Origin: Bacteroidales bacterium | GTDB lineage: Bacteria > Bacteroidota > Bacteroidia > Bacteroidales > F082 | Assembly: GCA_017549805.1 (NCBI GenBank) | Contig: JAFYNJ010000003.1 | Span: forward strand, 62,001 to 126,000 | DNA: 64,000 nt | Reading direction: 5' to 3' | In this document: in pieces, positions 1 through 8,823 of the stretch | How positions within the stretch are numbered: the first letter of the stretch is position 1 | Layout: each line of letters opens with the position of its first letter | Made by a program: the position numbers and the translations under genes | Notes under the pieces: model-generated | What the model was told of the DNA's origin: nothing | The model's input: the letters and a program-made list of their open reading frames with translations, nothing else | Database searches by the model: none

Positions 1-190
1 TGCCAGTGGTTTTGCCAATTCGGAACGATTTCTATTGCCAGGCCTTCCTGTGCTATTGATCCTTTCGGCGTACGGGGTTTCTTTGCTTAACGCCAGGTAT
101 TATCGTTTTATCAAGATCTGGTATGTGATTGTGCCGGTCATGATTATTGGCTGGGCTGTGTTTAAATTGGGCTCACGAGGCATGCTCTAA
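1..190 (+). CDS. C-terminal end of a polytopic membrane protein (partial, possible polysaccharide polymerase)
   Basis: An open frame enters from the left edge and ends with TAA at 188-190, giving the last 62 residues of a protein. It holds two hydrophobic segments separated by a basic loop (LNARYYRFIK), preceded by a NSERFLLPGLP stretch. It lies 11 bases before a glycosyltransferase in the same direction. Wzy/EpsG-like polymerases and membrane glycosyltransferases of polysaccharide loci end in this style, so one of these is my inference. The fragment has no catalytic motif that would settle it. Confidence 0.5.
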   Translation, partial: ASGFANSERFLLPGLPVLLILSAYGVSLLNARYYRFIKIWYVIVPVMIIGWAVFKLGSRGML

Positions 191-201
191 GAATTGGAGA
201 A

Positions 202-1209
202 ATGAGAATTCTGTTGATAGCCAATTATCGTCAGGGTGTGGGAGGGATTTCCGGTCAAGTGGAGATCTTGCAAAAGAAATTGCGCGAGGAAGATCATTCT
301 GTTGACGTCTTCAACACAAAGGGCTCGGTGCTTTCCCGTCTCATGCTGGCTCGACGGCTTCGTAAGTTGGGCGGGAACTATGATGTTTTTCACATCCATT
401 GTTGCTCAAATTGGGGGTTCCTTCCTGCGGTGATTGGAATCAGAGTTGGAAAGAGATTGAAAAAAAGGATTGTGCTCACCTATCATGGTGGCGGTGGTGA
501 AGCATTTTTCGATAAACATCCACGTCTTGTTCATCGTTATTTGACGCGTACTGATGTCAATATCGTGCTGTCAGGTTTTCTCTCCAAGGTGTTTGAAAAG
601 CACCAACTGCCTTATGTTGTTATCCCGAATATCATCGAACTGGATTCGTCCCGTTTTAGGGAACGCAATCCATTGTGCCCCTGTTTCATTAGCATTCGTT
701 CCCATGAATCGCTCTATAATATTCCTTGTATTCTTCGAGCCTTCCAACATGTCCAACAGACTGTTCCGGAGGCCTCTTTGATTTTAGTGGGAGACGGGTC
801 GCAACATGAACAACTGGTACAAAAAGCTGAAACCATGGACTTGCAACATGTTGTTTTTACAGGGCGTGTTGAAAATAAGGAAATCTACAACTATTTGGAT
901 CAGGCCGATATTATGCTTTCTGCTCCCAAAGTGGATAATATGCCAGTTTCACTGATAGAGGCCATGAACGCGGGCTTGTTGGTTATCGCATCAAGAGTGG
1001 GAGGCGTTCCTTATATGATCGAAGACGGTGTGAACGGTCTGCTGTTTGAAAGCGACAATGATATTGAACTTGCTGAAAAGATGAGGTGGGCAGTGGGGCA
1101 CCCTGTTGATTCCGACAGCATGACGAGGCAAGCATTCCAGTCTGTGAAAAAGTATTCGTGGGAACAAATTCGTGTTTCCTTGTTGTCAGCATATAATAAT
1201 AGAAATTGA
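202..1209 (+). CDS. Glycosyltransferase family 4 (GT-B fold)
   Basis: 335 residues, the usual length for a compact GT4 enzyme, which transfers a sugar from a nucleotide-sugar donor to a lipid-linked acceptor at the inner face of the membrane. The N-terminus (residues 1-20, GVGGISGQ) has the glycine-rich acceptor-side loop. The C-terminal half has the donor-binding pattern: VGDGSQHEQL, then FTGRVENKEIYNYL, then the E-x7-E region PVSLIEAMNAG near residue 248, followed by a GGVPYMI loop. It follows the upstream membrane fragment by 11 bp and precedes the adenylating enzyme by 3 bp, so the genes are co-transcribed. Codon use is AT-rich like the rest of the left end. The sugar and acceptor cannot be told. 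Confidence 0.88.
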   Translation: MRILLIANYRQGVGGISGQVEILQKKLREEDHSVDVFNTKGSVLSRLMLARRLRKLGGNYDVFHIHCCSNWGFLPAVIGIRVGKRLKKRIVLTYHGGGGEAFFDKHPRLVHRYLTRTDVNIVLSGFLSKVFEKHQLPYVVIPNIIELDSSRFRERNPLCPCFISIRSHESLYNIPCILRAFQHVQQTVPEASLILVGDGSQHEQLVQKAETMDLQHVVFTGRVENKEIYNYLDQADIMLSAPKVDNMPVSLIEAMNAGLLVIASRVGGVPYMIEDGVNGLLFESDNDIELAEKMRWAVGHPVDSDSMTRQAFQSVKKYSWEQIRVSLLSAYNNRN

Positions 1210-1212
1210 AAT

Positions 1213-2616
1213 ATGGGATTCTATAATATACTTGATCGACATGTCCTTTTACCCTTGGCTGATTTGGCTTATGGTAGTGAGATAGCCCGTCAATGGAAAG
1301 AGTTGCGTCGCACAGAGTTTTTACCATATCCGGAAATCCTTGCACTGCAAAACATCAAGTTGAACAGGCTTATTGAGCATTGTTACGACAGTGTGCCTTA
1401 TTATCGTAAGCTATTTGACAGGCTGGGTCTTCGCCCTGAGGATATCCTGACTAAGGAGGACCTGAGCAAGTTGCCAATCCTTACCAAACAGATCATCCGT
1501 GACAACTATGACGATATGTTCAGTACTACCATTGATCCAAAACGGTTTCGGAGATCTTCGTCAGGTGGTAGTACGGGAACTCCCTTAAAGTTTTGCACCG
1601 ACAACCATGAGTGGAGCATGCAACGAGCTTCGACTTTACGTGCTTGGGATTCATACGGTTTAAAGCTGGGAGATAAGGTTTTTTCTTTGGGAGGCGATTC
1701 GATAGCTCGAAAGAAAAATGCGGTTTCGTTTAAAAATGTTTATGATACGGTAATCATGAGGAACTATAAGTTCAATAGTTCTGAAGTGGATGATGCTGGT
1801 ATGAAACAACATTTGGATAGCTTTAAAAGAATCAGTCCAAGTGCCATCAGGGGATATGGATCCTCATTGGTGATTTTTGCCAGATACATCAAGGAGACTG
1901 GCTATAAGCCATCGGGTATTAAAGTGGTTCTTACTACAGGGGAGGTGCTCATGCCGAATTACCGAAAAGAATTGGAAGAGGTGTTTAGTGCGCCTGTTTT
2001 TGATGCTTATGGTGCAGGAGATGGTGGCATTGTTTCTCATGAATGCAGTTGCCATAACGGATTGCATATTACCGAAGAGTTGTGCGTGATTGAGATCACG
2101 GATAAGAATGGTAATGTCCTTCCAGATGGAGAAACGGGTTTTGTGACCACAACTGATTTAGAGAATTATGCTTTCCCATTCATTCGGTATCACGTGGGGG
2201 ACATGTCCTATTTCAAAAAAGATTCATGCTCTTGCGGACGTCACACAAGGCAATTAGGAGAAGTGATGGGTCGTGCCGGCAAGTTGCTATATAACAAACA
2301 AGGGGTTCCGATATCTCCTACCATGTTGCCCATCATGTTATACCCCAATTTGGATTATCATTGTGTAGAATATCAGCAAGAATACAACAAAATAGATCGT
2401 TTTCAAATTCGTCAAGATAATAAGGGAGATATTCAAATCATGCTGAAAATGAAGGAAGGGGTAAAGGATACGGTTTTTAAGGAGGACATTGTTGAAAACT
2501 ATAAGCGCCATTTTGTTGGATCGGAAGTCTCGTTGTTGATTGTTGATGATATTCCCTTGCTTCCTTCTGGAAAAGAAGATTATTGCGTTTCGGATTTTCA
2601 TTTGTTTGAACAATAA
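1213..2616 (+). CDS. PaaK/CapK-like AMP-forming ligase of a polysaccharide locus
   Basis: 467 residues of the phenylacetate-CoA ligase (PaaK) superfamily, in the branch often called CapK in capsule loci. Visible are the ATP-binding P-loop SSSGGSTGTPLKF (about 115-127), the adenylate motif YGAGDGG (266-272), and two Cys pairs, HECSC (276-280) and DSCSCG (337-342), which probably form the structural zinc site found in this branch. Classical PaaK activates phenylacetate as an acyl-AMP and then a CoA thioester. Capsule-locus members have no settled substrate. Placed directly before a carboxyethyl-amino-acid synthase-like gene, it may activate an acid used to decorate the glycan; this is inference. 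Confidence 0.8.
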   Translation: MGFYNILDRHVLLPLADLAYGSEIARQWKELRRTEFLPYPEILALQNIKLNRLIEHCYDSVPYYRKLFDRLGLRPEDILTKEDLSKLPILTKQIIRDNYDDMFSTTIDPKRFRRSSSGGSTGTPLKFCTDNHEWSMQRASTLRAWDSYGLKLGDKVFSLGGDSIARKKNAVSFKNVYDTVIMRNYKFNSSEVDDAGMKQHLDSFKRISPSAIRGYGSSLVIFARYIKETGYKPSGIKVVLTTGEVLMPNYRKELEEVFSAPVFDAYGAGDGGIVSHECSCHNGLHITEELCVIEITDKNGNVLPDGETGFVTTTDLENYAFPFIRYHVGDMSYFKKDSCSCGRHTRQLGEVMGRAGKLLYNKQGVPISPTMLPIMLYPNLDYHCVEYQQEYNKIDRFQIRQDNKGDIQIMLKMKEGVKDTVFKEDIVENYKRHFVGSEVSLLIVDDIPLLPSGKEDYCVSDFHLFEQ

Positions 2617-2629
2617 CAAAAACATTTTT

Positions 2630-3589
2630 ATGAAAGCCATAGGTCTCCCAATATCCCACAAAGAGAATGAACGACGCAGGGCGTTGATTCCGAATGATGT
2701 TCAATATATCAAACATCCAGAAATGGTCTATATTGAAGCCGGTTACGGTAAAGTGCTGGGCTATACAGATGAAGAATACACTCGACGGGGCATACGAGTC
2801 GGGACGCGAATAGAAATCTTGTCTAAAGATATCATCTGCGACCCCAAGATAGGTGATGCCGAGTATTTGGATCAACTTGACGGCCAAACCATCTTTGGTT
2901 GGGTGCACGCTGTTCAGAATAGAGATATTACTGATAAAATCATTGCACGACAACTGACTTCTTATGCTTGGGAGGATATGTATGAAGAGGGACGGCATTC
3001 TTTCTGGCGCAACAATGAGATTGCCGGTGAAGCTGCGGTTTTTCATGCCTATATGTGTCACGGGATATTCCCGTACCATACAAAAGCAGCCGTGTTGGGT
3101 AAAGGGAATATTGCGAGAGGTGCGATCAAGACGCTCAATTACATGGGTGCTGAAGTCATTCAATATGATCGGAAACAGGAAGCTTTGTTTCGAAAAGAAC
3201 TAGACCGTTACGATGTGGTGGTAAATGGTATTTTATGGGACACTTCCAGAAAGGATCATATCATCTATCGTGAAGATTTGAAACGGATGAAACACAATGC
3301 ATTAATTATTGATATTTCATGCGACAGGAATGGCGGTGTAGAAACCAGCATTCCGACAACTATTGAAAACCCGATTTATGTGGTCGATGGTGTTACACAT
3401 TATGTAGTGGACCATACGCCCACCTTGTTTTGGAGGACGACTTCTGAGAGTTTGAGCGCAGAGTTCGTCAAGTATGCTGATGACTTTATCGAGGACAGAG
3501 CTAATGACAATCCTGTTTTGAGAGGTTGTCACAACTTTGAAAAGGGGGCTGTCCTGGATCAAAGAATCATTGAATTTCAAAACAGATAA
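2630..3589 (+). CDS. N5-(carboxyethyl)ornithine synthase-like NAD(P)-dependent dehydrogenase (AlaDH/PNT family)
   Basis: 319 residues from the ATG at 2630, which gives the family N-terminus MKAIGLPISHKENERR; an in-frame extension to 2540 lies inside the previous gene and is not needed. The conserved substrate-side KENERR pattern is at 11-16 and a Rossmann GKGNIARG at 157-164. AlaDH/PNT proteins include alanine dehydrogenase, saccharopine dehydrogenase and N5-(carboxyethyl)ornithine synthase. The last is about 313 residues and condenses pyruvate with the side-chain amine of ornithine or lysine. The short length favours that branch. Its place between a CapK-like ligase and a glycosyltransferase-like gene suggests it makes an unusual amino-acid substituent for the polysaccharide (inference). 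Confidence 0.68.
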   Translation: MKAIGLPISHKENERRRALIPNDVQYIKHPEMVYIEAGYGKVLGYTDEEYTRRGIRVGTRIEILSKDIICDPKIGDAEYLDQLDGQTIFGWVHAVQNRDITDKIIARQLTSYAWEDMYEEGRHSFWRNNEIAGEAAVFHAYMCHGIFPYHTKAAVLGKGNIARGAIKTLNYMGAEVIQYDRKQEALFRKELDRYDVVVNGILWDTSRKDHIIYREDLKRMKHNALIIDISCDRNGGVETSIPTTIENPIYVVDGVTHYVVDHTPTLFWRTTSESLSAEFVKYADDFIEDRANDNPVLRGCHNFEKGAVLDQRIIEFQNR

Positions 3590-3597
3590 GATTGTCC

Positions 3598-4695
3598 ATG
3601 AAAAACGTACTCTTTTATCTTGGCCATCCAGCGCAATATCATTTTGTGAAAAACACTGTCGTTCAGTTAAAACATGATGGCAATGATGTGATAGTTTTAA
3701 TTAAAACCAAAGATATTTTAGAGGATTTGCTCAAAGAAGATGGTGTGGAATATGTGAATATCCAAAGTCAGCCTCGTGGAAATGGGAAACTGGATATTTT
3801 GATAGCTTCATTTCGAAGAACTAAGGCGGTGTTAAGCATCGCTAAGAAGTTTAAAGCCGATGTTTTGATAGGCACTGATTCATCGGTGGCGCAGGTGGCT
3901 TGGATGTTGAGAAAACCCGCCATCACGGTTCTTGAAGACGATTATGAAGTGATAAAGAACTTAGCGAAGTTGACATATCCTTTTACGAGTTGTATCCTTG
4001 TTCCCTCGGTGTGCCAAGTGGGACCATATGAAAAAAAGAAGGTGGGCTACTCGGGATATATGAAATTGGCCTATTTGCATCCCAATTGTTTTACTCCTGA
4101 TAAAGCGATTCTTTCAAAATACGGTTTGCCTGATCAATTTATTTTAATTCGGTTGGCTAAGCTGTCGGCGCATCATGACGTTGGAATAAAAGGATTGAAT
4201 TTGGATTTGGTCCATGAGATGATATCCAAAGCGGAAAAATATGGCTATCGTGTTTATATCACATCAGAAACAGATTTGGATGTTTCATTACAACCATATC
4301 AGCTTCGCATAGCATATCGGGATATTCATCATATATTAGCTTTTGCGGGTTTGTTGGTTTCAGATAGCCAAAGCATGTCGGTCGAAGCTGCCGTTTTGGG
4401 TGTTCCATCTGTTCGCTTTAGTGATTTTGCAGGGCGCATCAGCGTGCTGGAGGAACTCGAACAGACATATCACCTTACATTCGGAGTCCCCACGGATAAA
4501 CCAGAACAATTGGTGGAGAAAGTGGATAAATTGTTGTCTGATACAGAGCTTCGGGAAACGTTCCAAAGAAACCGTGCGTTAATGTTGGATGACAACATTG
4601 ATGTTACCAGTTTTTTTACATGGTTTATTGAAAACTATCCTGAAAGCCAAAAGATCATGAAAGAGAATCCTGGATATCAATATGAGTTTAAATAG
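3598..4695 (+). CDS. DUF354-type GT-B-like protein (predicted glycosyltransferase)
   Basis: 365 residues from the ATG at 3598; an in-frame TTG at 3592 is less likely. The opening LFYLGHPAQYHFVKN and the later VLEDDYE and SDSQSMSVEAAVLGVP (around residue 255) are the marks of the DUF354 family, proteins with the GT-B / UDP-GlcNAc 2-epimerase fold that occur in polysaccharide loci of bacteria and archaea. No member-specific function can be assigned. The reading frame starts 8 bp after the previous stop. The 3' end (to 4695) carries the promoter-like region of the next gene, suggesting that the export genes have their own start site as well as read-through. Confidence 0.75.
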   Translation: MKNVLFYLGHPAQYHFVKNTVVQLKHDGNDVIVLIKTKDILEDLLKEDGVEYVNIQSQPRGNGKLDILIASFRRTKAVLSIAKKFKADVLIGTDSSVAQVAWMLRKPAITVLEDDYEVIKNLAKLTYPFTSCILVPSVCQVGPYEKKKVGYSGYMKLAYLHPNCFTPDKAILSKYGLPDQFILIRLAKLSAHHDVGIKGLNLDLVHEMISKAEKYGYRVYITSETDLDVSLQPYQLRIAYRDIHHILAFAGLLVSDSQSMSVEAAVLGVPSVRFSDFAGRISVLEELEQTYHLTFGVPTDKPEQLVEKVDKLLSDTELRETFQRNRALMLDDNIDVTSFFTWFIENYPESQKIMKENPGYQYEFK

Positions 4696-4705
4696 AATTA
4701 TTTGT

Positions 4706-4714
4706 TATTTTTGC
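4706..4714 (+). promoter_or_regulatory. Bacteroidota -7 promoter element before wza
   Basis: TATTTTTGC fits the TAnnTTTG consensus of the main Bacteroidota sigma factor. It is 22 bp before the ATG of the export lipoprotein. A good TTTG -33 element is not obvious; TTTA at 4687-4690 is the closest. It would let the wza-wzc-cpsB module be expressed separately from the biosynthetic genes. Confidence 0.5.
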
Positions 4715-4735
4715 AATTCAAAAGAACTACATAGA

Positions 4736-5518
4736 ATGAAACCAATCAGATTATTTTTTACTTTAATAGTCATAGCTTTTGTGGCAGGCTCCTGTGTTTC
4801 CTCCAAAGAGGTGAGTTATATGCAGGATTTGGAGTCAAATAAATCCATTCCCTTGAACAACAAGTTCGAAGCGGTGATCAGTCCATACGATCAGTTGCGC
4901 ATCACGGTGATTGGTGTGGGTGACGAAAAGGAATTGGCTGAACCGTTCAATCCTTTCGGGAATGCCCAAAACATGGCCAGTCAGAACTCGGTCGGATATT
5001 TGGTAGATGTCAATGGCGACATTCAGTTCCCCACCTTGGGAACCCTCCATGTGAAAGGCAAAACCCGTCTGGAATTGCAAGAAGCCATTACCCAAAGATT
5101 GATTGCAGGAGGGTATATGAACAAACCCATGGTGGATGTGCGGTTCATGAACTTCAAAGTTTTTGTGTTGGGAACTTCCGATGGGGGTAAGGTGCTGAAC
5201 ATCAACAATGAGCGTTGTACCTTTTTGGAAGCTTTGGCCATGGCAGGAGGCTTGAACCAATATTCCAAACGCGACCGGATTGCCGTGATGCGTGAGGTGA
5301 ATGGTAAAATGGTTACCCATTTTTTGGACCCACGTTCCTCGGAGGTGTTCAATGATCCGTTTTTCCTGCTGCAACAGAATGACATCATCATCACCCAGTC
5401 GTTCCGCAGGGCATACCTCCAGGATAGCTTCAACACGAGTATGTCGGTTGTTACTGCTATTGCCTCAGTGCTGTCGTCTGTAGCCATGATTTACCTGGTG
5501 ATGGGTGGAAAGGATTAA
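4736..5518 (+). CDS. wza: Polysaccharide export lipoprotein, Wza/OPX family
   Basis: 260 residues starting at the ATG at 4736, which gives a lipoprotein signal MKPIRLFFTL...VAGSC with the acylated Cys at residue 20; longer in-frame starts would bury that signal. The Poly_export domain (about 50-140, LRITVIGVG ... VDVNGDIQFPTLG) and one SLBB-like domain (about 150-220, FKVFVLG ... LEALAMAGGL) follow. The last 25 residues are hydrophobic (VVTAIASVLSSVAMIYLVMG), where classical Wza has its outer-membrane helix. OPX proteins form the outer-membrane pore for capsule or exopolysaccharide. It is followed by the Wzc-type kinase after 26 bp, its usual partner. Confidence 0.9.
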   Translation: MKPIRLFFTLIVIAFVAGSCVSSKEVSYMQDLESNKSIPLNNKFEAVISPYDQLRITVIGVGDEKELAEPFNPFGNAQNMASQNSVGYLVDVNGDIQFPTLGTLHVKGKTRLELQEAITQRLIAGGYMNKPMVDVRFMNFKVFVLGTSDGGKVLNINNERCTFLEALAMAGGLNQYSKRDRIAVMREVNGKMVTHFLDPRSSEVFNDPFFLLQQNDIIITQSFRRAYLQDSFNTSMSVVTAIASVLSSVAMIYLVMGGKD

Positions 5519-5544
5519 ACTAATGATTGTCAATTTCTCGAACC

Positions 5545-8040
5545 ATGAGTACTAATAACCCGAATACCAACGAAGACCTTTCTTTCTTGGAAGATGAGAA
5601 AGCAGGAGGATTGCAGTTTAAGGACATCCTGTTCTTAGTGCTGCACAACCTCCACTGGTTTATCCTGTGTGCCTTGATTTGCGGCGGTTTGGCCTATTAC
5701 AATGTGAAAGGGAAAGATAGAATCTATTCCAGTGCTACTTCCATCTTGCTCAAAACAGGAACCAGCGGTGGGTCGGAGTCATTCCGTTCTTCTGCGCTCA
5801 TGTCGCAAGTGGCAGGTGCTAACGGTGTGGCTGTCAGCACCATCAACAACGAGATCATCATCATCAAATCGCAGACGCTGATGGAAAATGTGGTACGGCG
5901 GTTGAACCTCAACACCATGTATTCCTATACCACCCGCTTGGCCAAGCGAAACAAGACCTTATATAAGGATTCACCCATTGAGGTAACTTTCCCGGGGGCA
6001 AACGAGCAGCTTTCTGTATCGATGATCGTAACCCCCAAAAACACTAAAGAAGTGGTGCTGTCTAATTTTAACGAACAAGAAAATGCACCCGCTATGACGG
6101 TGAAGGTGGGCGAAGAGATCAATTCTCCAGTAGGGAAAGTGGTCATCGAATATACCTGGTTCTACAATGACTTTTTTAATGGGACACCCATCTTGGTGCG
6201 CCGCCAACCTGTGGCGATAGTTGCCGCCCAATACCGCCAGGCCATTAATGTGGCACGTGATGATGAGAAAAACACTATCCTCAATCTATCATTGGCGGAC
6301 ACTTCACCAACCCGTGCTGCGGATGTGCTGAATACCCTTGTGGAAGTGTATAACGAAGACTCTATGGAGGACCAGAAGCGCATTTTGGCCTATTCAACGA
6401 AATACATCGACGATCGTATTGCCTATTTGGACGGCGACATCGACTCCATTTCGAGGCAGGTGGTCAACTTCCAGCAAAGGCACAACATCATCGACTTGGG
6501 AAGCTACGGACAGTCGTTTGTGGCTTCCAGCACGGAATATTCGCAGGAGTTGAAAGAACTGGAGGTACAACGCGGCTTGGCCCAATACCTGCTCGAGTTC
6601 GTGCAAAACAACAAAGAACACGACCTCATCCCCAGCAACATGGGCTTGAAAGGCAAGACGGCCACGCTGATCGACAAGTATGACGAGGTGGCACTCCAGA
6701 TGAACAAGTACAAGCAGGCGGGTACCATGAACAACCCGCAGGCCCAAGCCAAGATGGCGGAACTGCTTACCATGGAAAGTAGTGTGGTGGAGTCGCTGGT
6801 GTCGTACATCGCCGAGTTGGACACCCGAATCCGTTCGGCCTCGCAAGGCCGCCAGAGTGCCAATGCCCAAGTACAGGCAGTGCCGGTGGAGCAGCTTCGT
6901 GTGCGAGCCATTGAGAGCAAGAAGCAAATCAAGGAGGGATTGCTGCTGACCATGCTCACCAAGCGTGAGGAACTGCTCTTGAACGAGCCGAAGATTGAAC
7001 CTTCGTGCAAGGTGATCGACCAGGCTTGGCCCAACTATGCGGCCATCGCCCCCAATCCGAAAAAGGAAGTGTTGAGGGGCATCCTGATCGGTTTGCTGAT
7101 TCCTGTCATCGTCATCGTGTTGCGCCGTTTGCTCGACACCAGGGTGCATTTCCGCGGCGATGTGGAGAAGCTGACCAAGACCCCGTTCTTGGGTGAAATC
7201 CCCTTCAAGGAGAAGGCAAAGGACCATGCCATCGTGGTGAAGGAAAACGGCCGCGACTCGGTATCGGAAGCCTTCCGACTGGTGCGCTCCAACCTCGAAT
7301 ACATGAAGAATTCGGAGCAGAAAGGCGGTCAGGTGGTGATGTTTACCTCCTTCATCGTGGCTTCGGGTAAGACCTTCGTTTCCACGAACCTGGCATCCAG
7401 TTTCGCGCATGCCAACAAGAAAGTGGTGCTGGTGGACCTCGACATTCGCAAGGCTACCTTCAACAAGGTGTTCAATGTGCGCCCGAAACAAGGTGTGTCG
7501 AGCTACCTCTCCGGCACGGTGGACAATGTGGAAGATCTGGTGGTGACCGACCTGGTGACGCAGAACATGGACGTCATCTTCTCAGGACCTATCCCGCCCA
7601 ATCCTGCCGAGTTGCTGATGAGCGACCGCCTGGATCAATTGGTCGCCTACCTGCGCCAGCATTATGACTTCGTTTTCCTCGACAACGTGCCGCTGGGCAT
7701 CGTGGCCGACCCGGAGATCGTCAAGCGTGTGGCCGACGTCACTGTGTTTGTGGTGCGCGCCAACAAAACCGACAAGCGCCTCGTGGCGGAACTGGAGAAG
7801 ATCTACAAGTCAGAGCGCTACCCGAACCTGGCCGTGGTGCTCAATTCGGTGAAATACAAGAAGGGCAAGGGCTATGCCTACGGCAACTATGGCTATGGCT
7901 ACGGTTATGGCTATGGTTACGGATACGGCTATGGTTATGGCTACGGATACGGCGGCTACGGCTATGGCAACGATGAGGACGACGGCAAGAAGAAGCACCG
8001 CCGCCACAAGCATCACGACACATCGAGCCAGGAGGAATAA
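5545..8040 (+). CDS. wzc: Wzc-type polysaccharide co-polymerase / BY-kinase with Gly-Tyr tail
   Basis: 831 residues from the ATG at 5545 (a TTG at 5527 is also in frame). The order is: Wzz-type chain-length domain with TM1 near 30-55, a long coiled periplasmic part, TM2 at about 508-530, then the cytoplasmic kinase with Walker A ending ASGKT (606-610), Walker A' VVLVDLDIRK and Walker B FVFLDN. BY-kinases autophosphorylate a C-terminal Tyr cluster; here that cluster is extreme, 15 Tyr alternating with Gly at about 777-806, followed by an acidic and then Lys/His-rich end. Walker A reads VASGKT rather than the common GEGKT. The gene is AT-richer at its 5' end and clearly GC-rich in the kinase half. 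The phosphatase gene follows with no gap. Confidence 0.92.
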   Translation: MSTNNPNTNEDLSFLEDEKAGGLQFKDILFLVLHNLHWFILCALICGGLAYYNVKGKDRIYSSATSILLKTGTSGGSESFRSSALMSQVAGANGVAVSTINNEIIIIKSQTLMENVVRRLNLNTMYSYTTRLAKRNKTLYKDSPIEVTFPGANEQLSVSMIVTPKNTKEVVLSNFNEQENAPAMTVKVGEEINSPVGKVVIEYTWFYNDFFNGTPILVRRQPVAIVAAQYRQAINVARDDEKNTILNLSLADTSPTRAADVLNTLVEVYNEDSMEDQKRILAYSTKYIDDRIAYLDGDIDSISRQVVNFQQRHNIIDLGSYGQSFVASSTEYSQELKELEVQRGLAQYLLEFVQNNKEHDLIPSNMGLKGKTATLIDKYDEVALQMNKYKQAGTMNNPQAQAKMAELLTMESSVVESLVSYIAELDTRIRSASQGRQSANAQVQAVPVEQLRVRAIESKKQIKEGLLLTMLTKREELLLNEPKIEPSCKVIDQAWPNYAAIAPNPKKEVLRGILIGLLIPVIVIVLRRLLDTRVHFRGDVEKLTKTPFLGEIPFKEKAKDHAIVVKENGRDSVSEAFRLVRSNLEYMKNSEQKGGQVVMFTSFIVASGKTFVSTNLASSFAHANKKVVLVDLDIRKATFNKVFNVRPKQGVSSYLSGTVDNVEDLVVTDLVTQNMDVIFSGPIPPNPAELLMSDRLDQLVAYLRQHYDFVFLDNVPLGIVADPEIVKRVADVTVFVVRANKTDKRLVAELEKIYKSERYPNLAVVLNSVKYKKGKGYAYGNYGYGYGYGYGYGYGYGYGYGYGGYGYGNDEDDGKKKHRRHKHHDTSSQEE

Positions 8041-8769
8041 ATGGTTTTCGATCTGTTTAAATCGGTCATGCCTTCCTCCGTTTTCGAAGGGGCATGCGAC
8101 ATGCACTCGCACCTGCTTCCAAGGGTGGACGACGGCTTCAAGTCGTTCGAGGAGTCGATGGAGGGCTTGGCCTTCCTGAAAGGCAAAGGCTTCGTGAAAG
8201 CCAAGATGACCCCACATTTCATGCGGGATTATCCCGAAAACACCCGGGCGGCCATCGAACAAAAATACCAGGCATTCCTGCAAAAGGCAGGGGACAATCT
8301 TCCCGTGGAGCTTACTTTGGGTGGGGAATACATGCTGGATTCGCACTTCCTGGAACGCTTTGAAGAGGGCTTCCTGACACTCGACAAGACGCAGTCGCTG
8401 GTGCTCTGCGAGACCTCTTACATGATGATGGACCCCATGGCCAAGGAGATGCTGTATCAGGTGATGCTGAAGGGCTACCAGCCGGTCATCGCCCATCCCG
8501 AGCGCTACATGTATGCGAACATGCCGATCTACAAGCGGTGGAAGGAGCGTGAATACCTGTTCCAGCTGAACCTGCTGTCGCTGTCGGGCTATTACGGCAA
8601 ACCCGCCGAGGAGAAGGCGCGCCAACTGCTGAAGGAGGGTATGTACGACTATGTGGGTACGGATCTCCATCGCGTCTCCAACGTGGAAAACCTGATATCG
8701 TCCATACGACTCTCGAAAAAGGAACTGGACCGACTGTTAATCCTACTGGAAAACAATAAGACACTATAA
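8041..8769 (+). CDS. cpsB: Tyrosine-protein phosphatase CpsB/YwqE type (PHP fold)
   Basis: 242 residues; the ATG follows the wzc stop directly. The PHP metal motif MHSHLLPRVDDG (H22, H24, D30) is intact, with later metal residues in IAHPERY and GTDLHR. This family of Mn-dependent phosphatases removes phosphate from the Tyr cluster of the cognate BY-kinase and so sets export and chain length. The adjacency to the Gly-Tyr-tailed kinase supports that pairing. It is the last gene of the locus; a cluster of palindromes follows. Confidence 0.9.
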   Translation: MVFDLFKSVMPSSVFEGACDMHSHLLPRVDDGFKSFEESMEGLAFLKGKGFVKAKMTPHFMRDYPENTRAAIEQKYQAFLQKAGDNLPVELTLGGEYMLDSHFLERFEEGFLTLDKTQSLVLCETSYMMMDPMAKEMLYQVMLKGYQPVIAHPERYMYANMPIYKRWKEREYLFQLNLLSLSGYYGKPAEEKARQLLKEGMYDYVGTDLHRVSNVENLISSIRLSKKELDRLLILLENNKTL

Positions 8770-8771
8770 AG

Positions 8772-8802
8772 ATCATCCGCCTTGGCGGATGATAGCTCTA
8801 TA
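8772..8802 (-). repeat. TATAGAGCTA-type hairpin repeat, copy 1
   Basis: Read on the minus strand this is TATAGAGCTATCATCCGCC followed by AAGGCGGATGAT, a hairpin with a 10-bp perfect stem (8772-8793) and an AGCTCTATA tail. The same tail and hairpin design occurs at 8884, 11178, 14935 and 23073. It lies just after the phosphatase stop and may also end transcription. Confidence 0.75.
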
Positions 8803-8823
8803 GCATAAGGTGGTTCCATTCTA

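Noticed and set aside
2540-2629. Upstream extension of the dehydrogenase gene by 30 codons
   Set aside because: It runs inside the previous gene and the family N-terminus begins at 2630.
7872-7970. Regular DNA pattern of about 6-bp steps, considered as CRISPR or microsatellite
   Set aside because: It codes the Gly-Tyr tail of the kinase in frame, with varied synonymous codons; no spacers are present.
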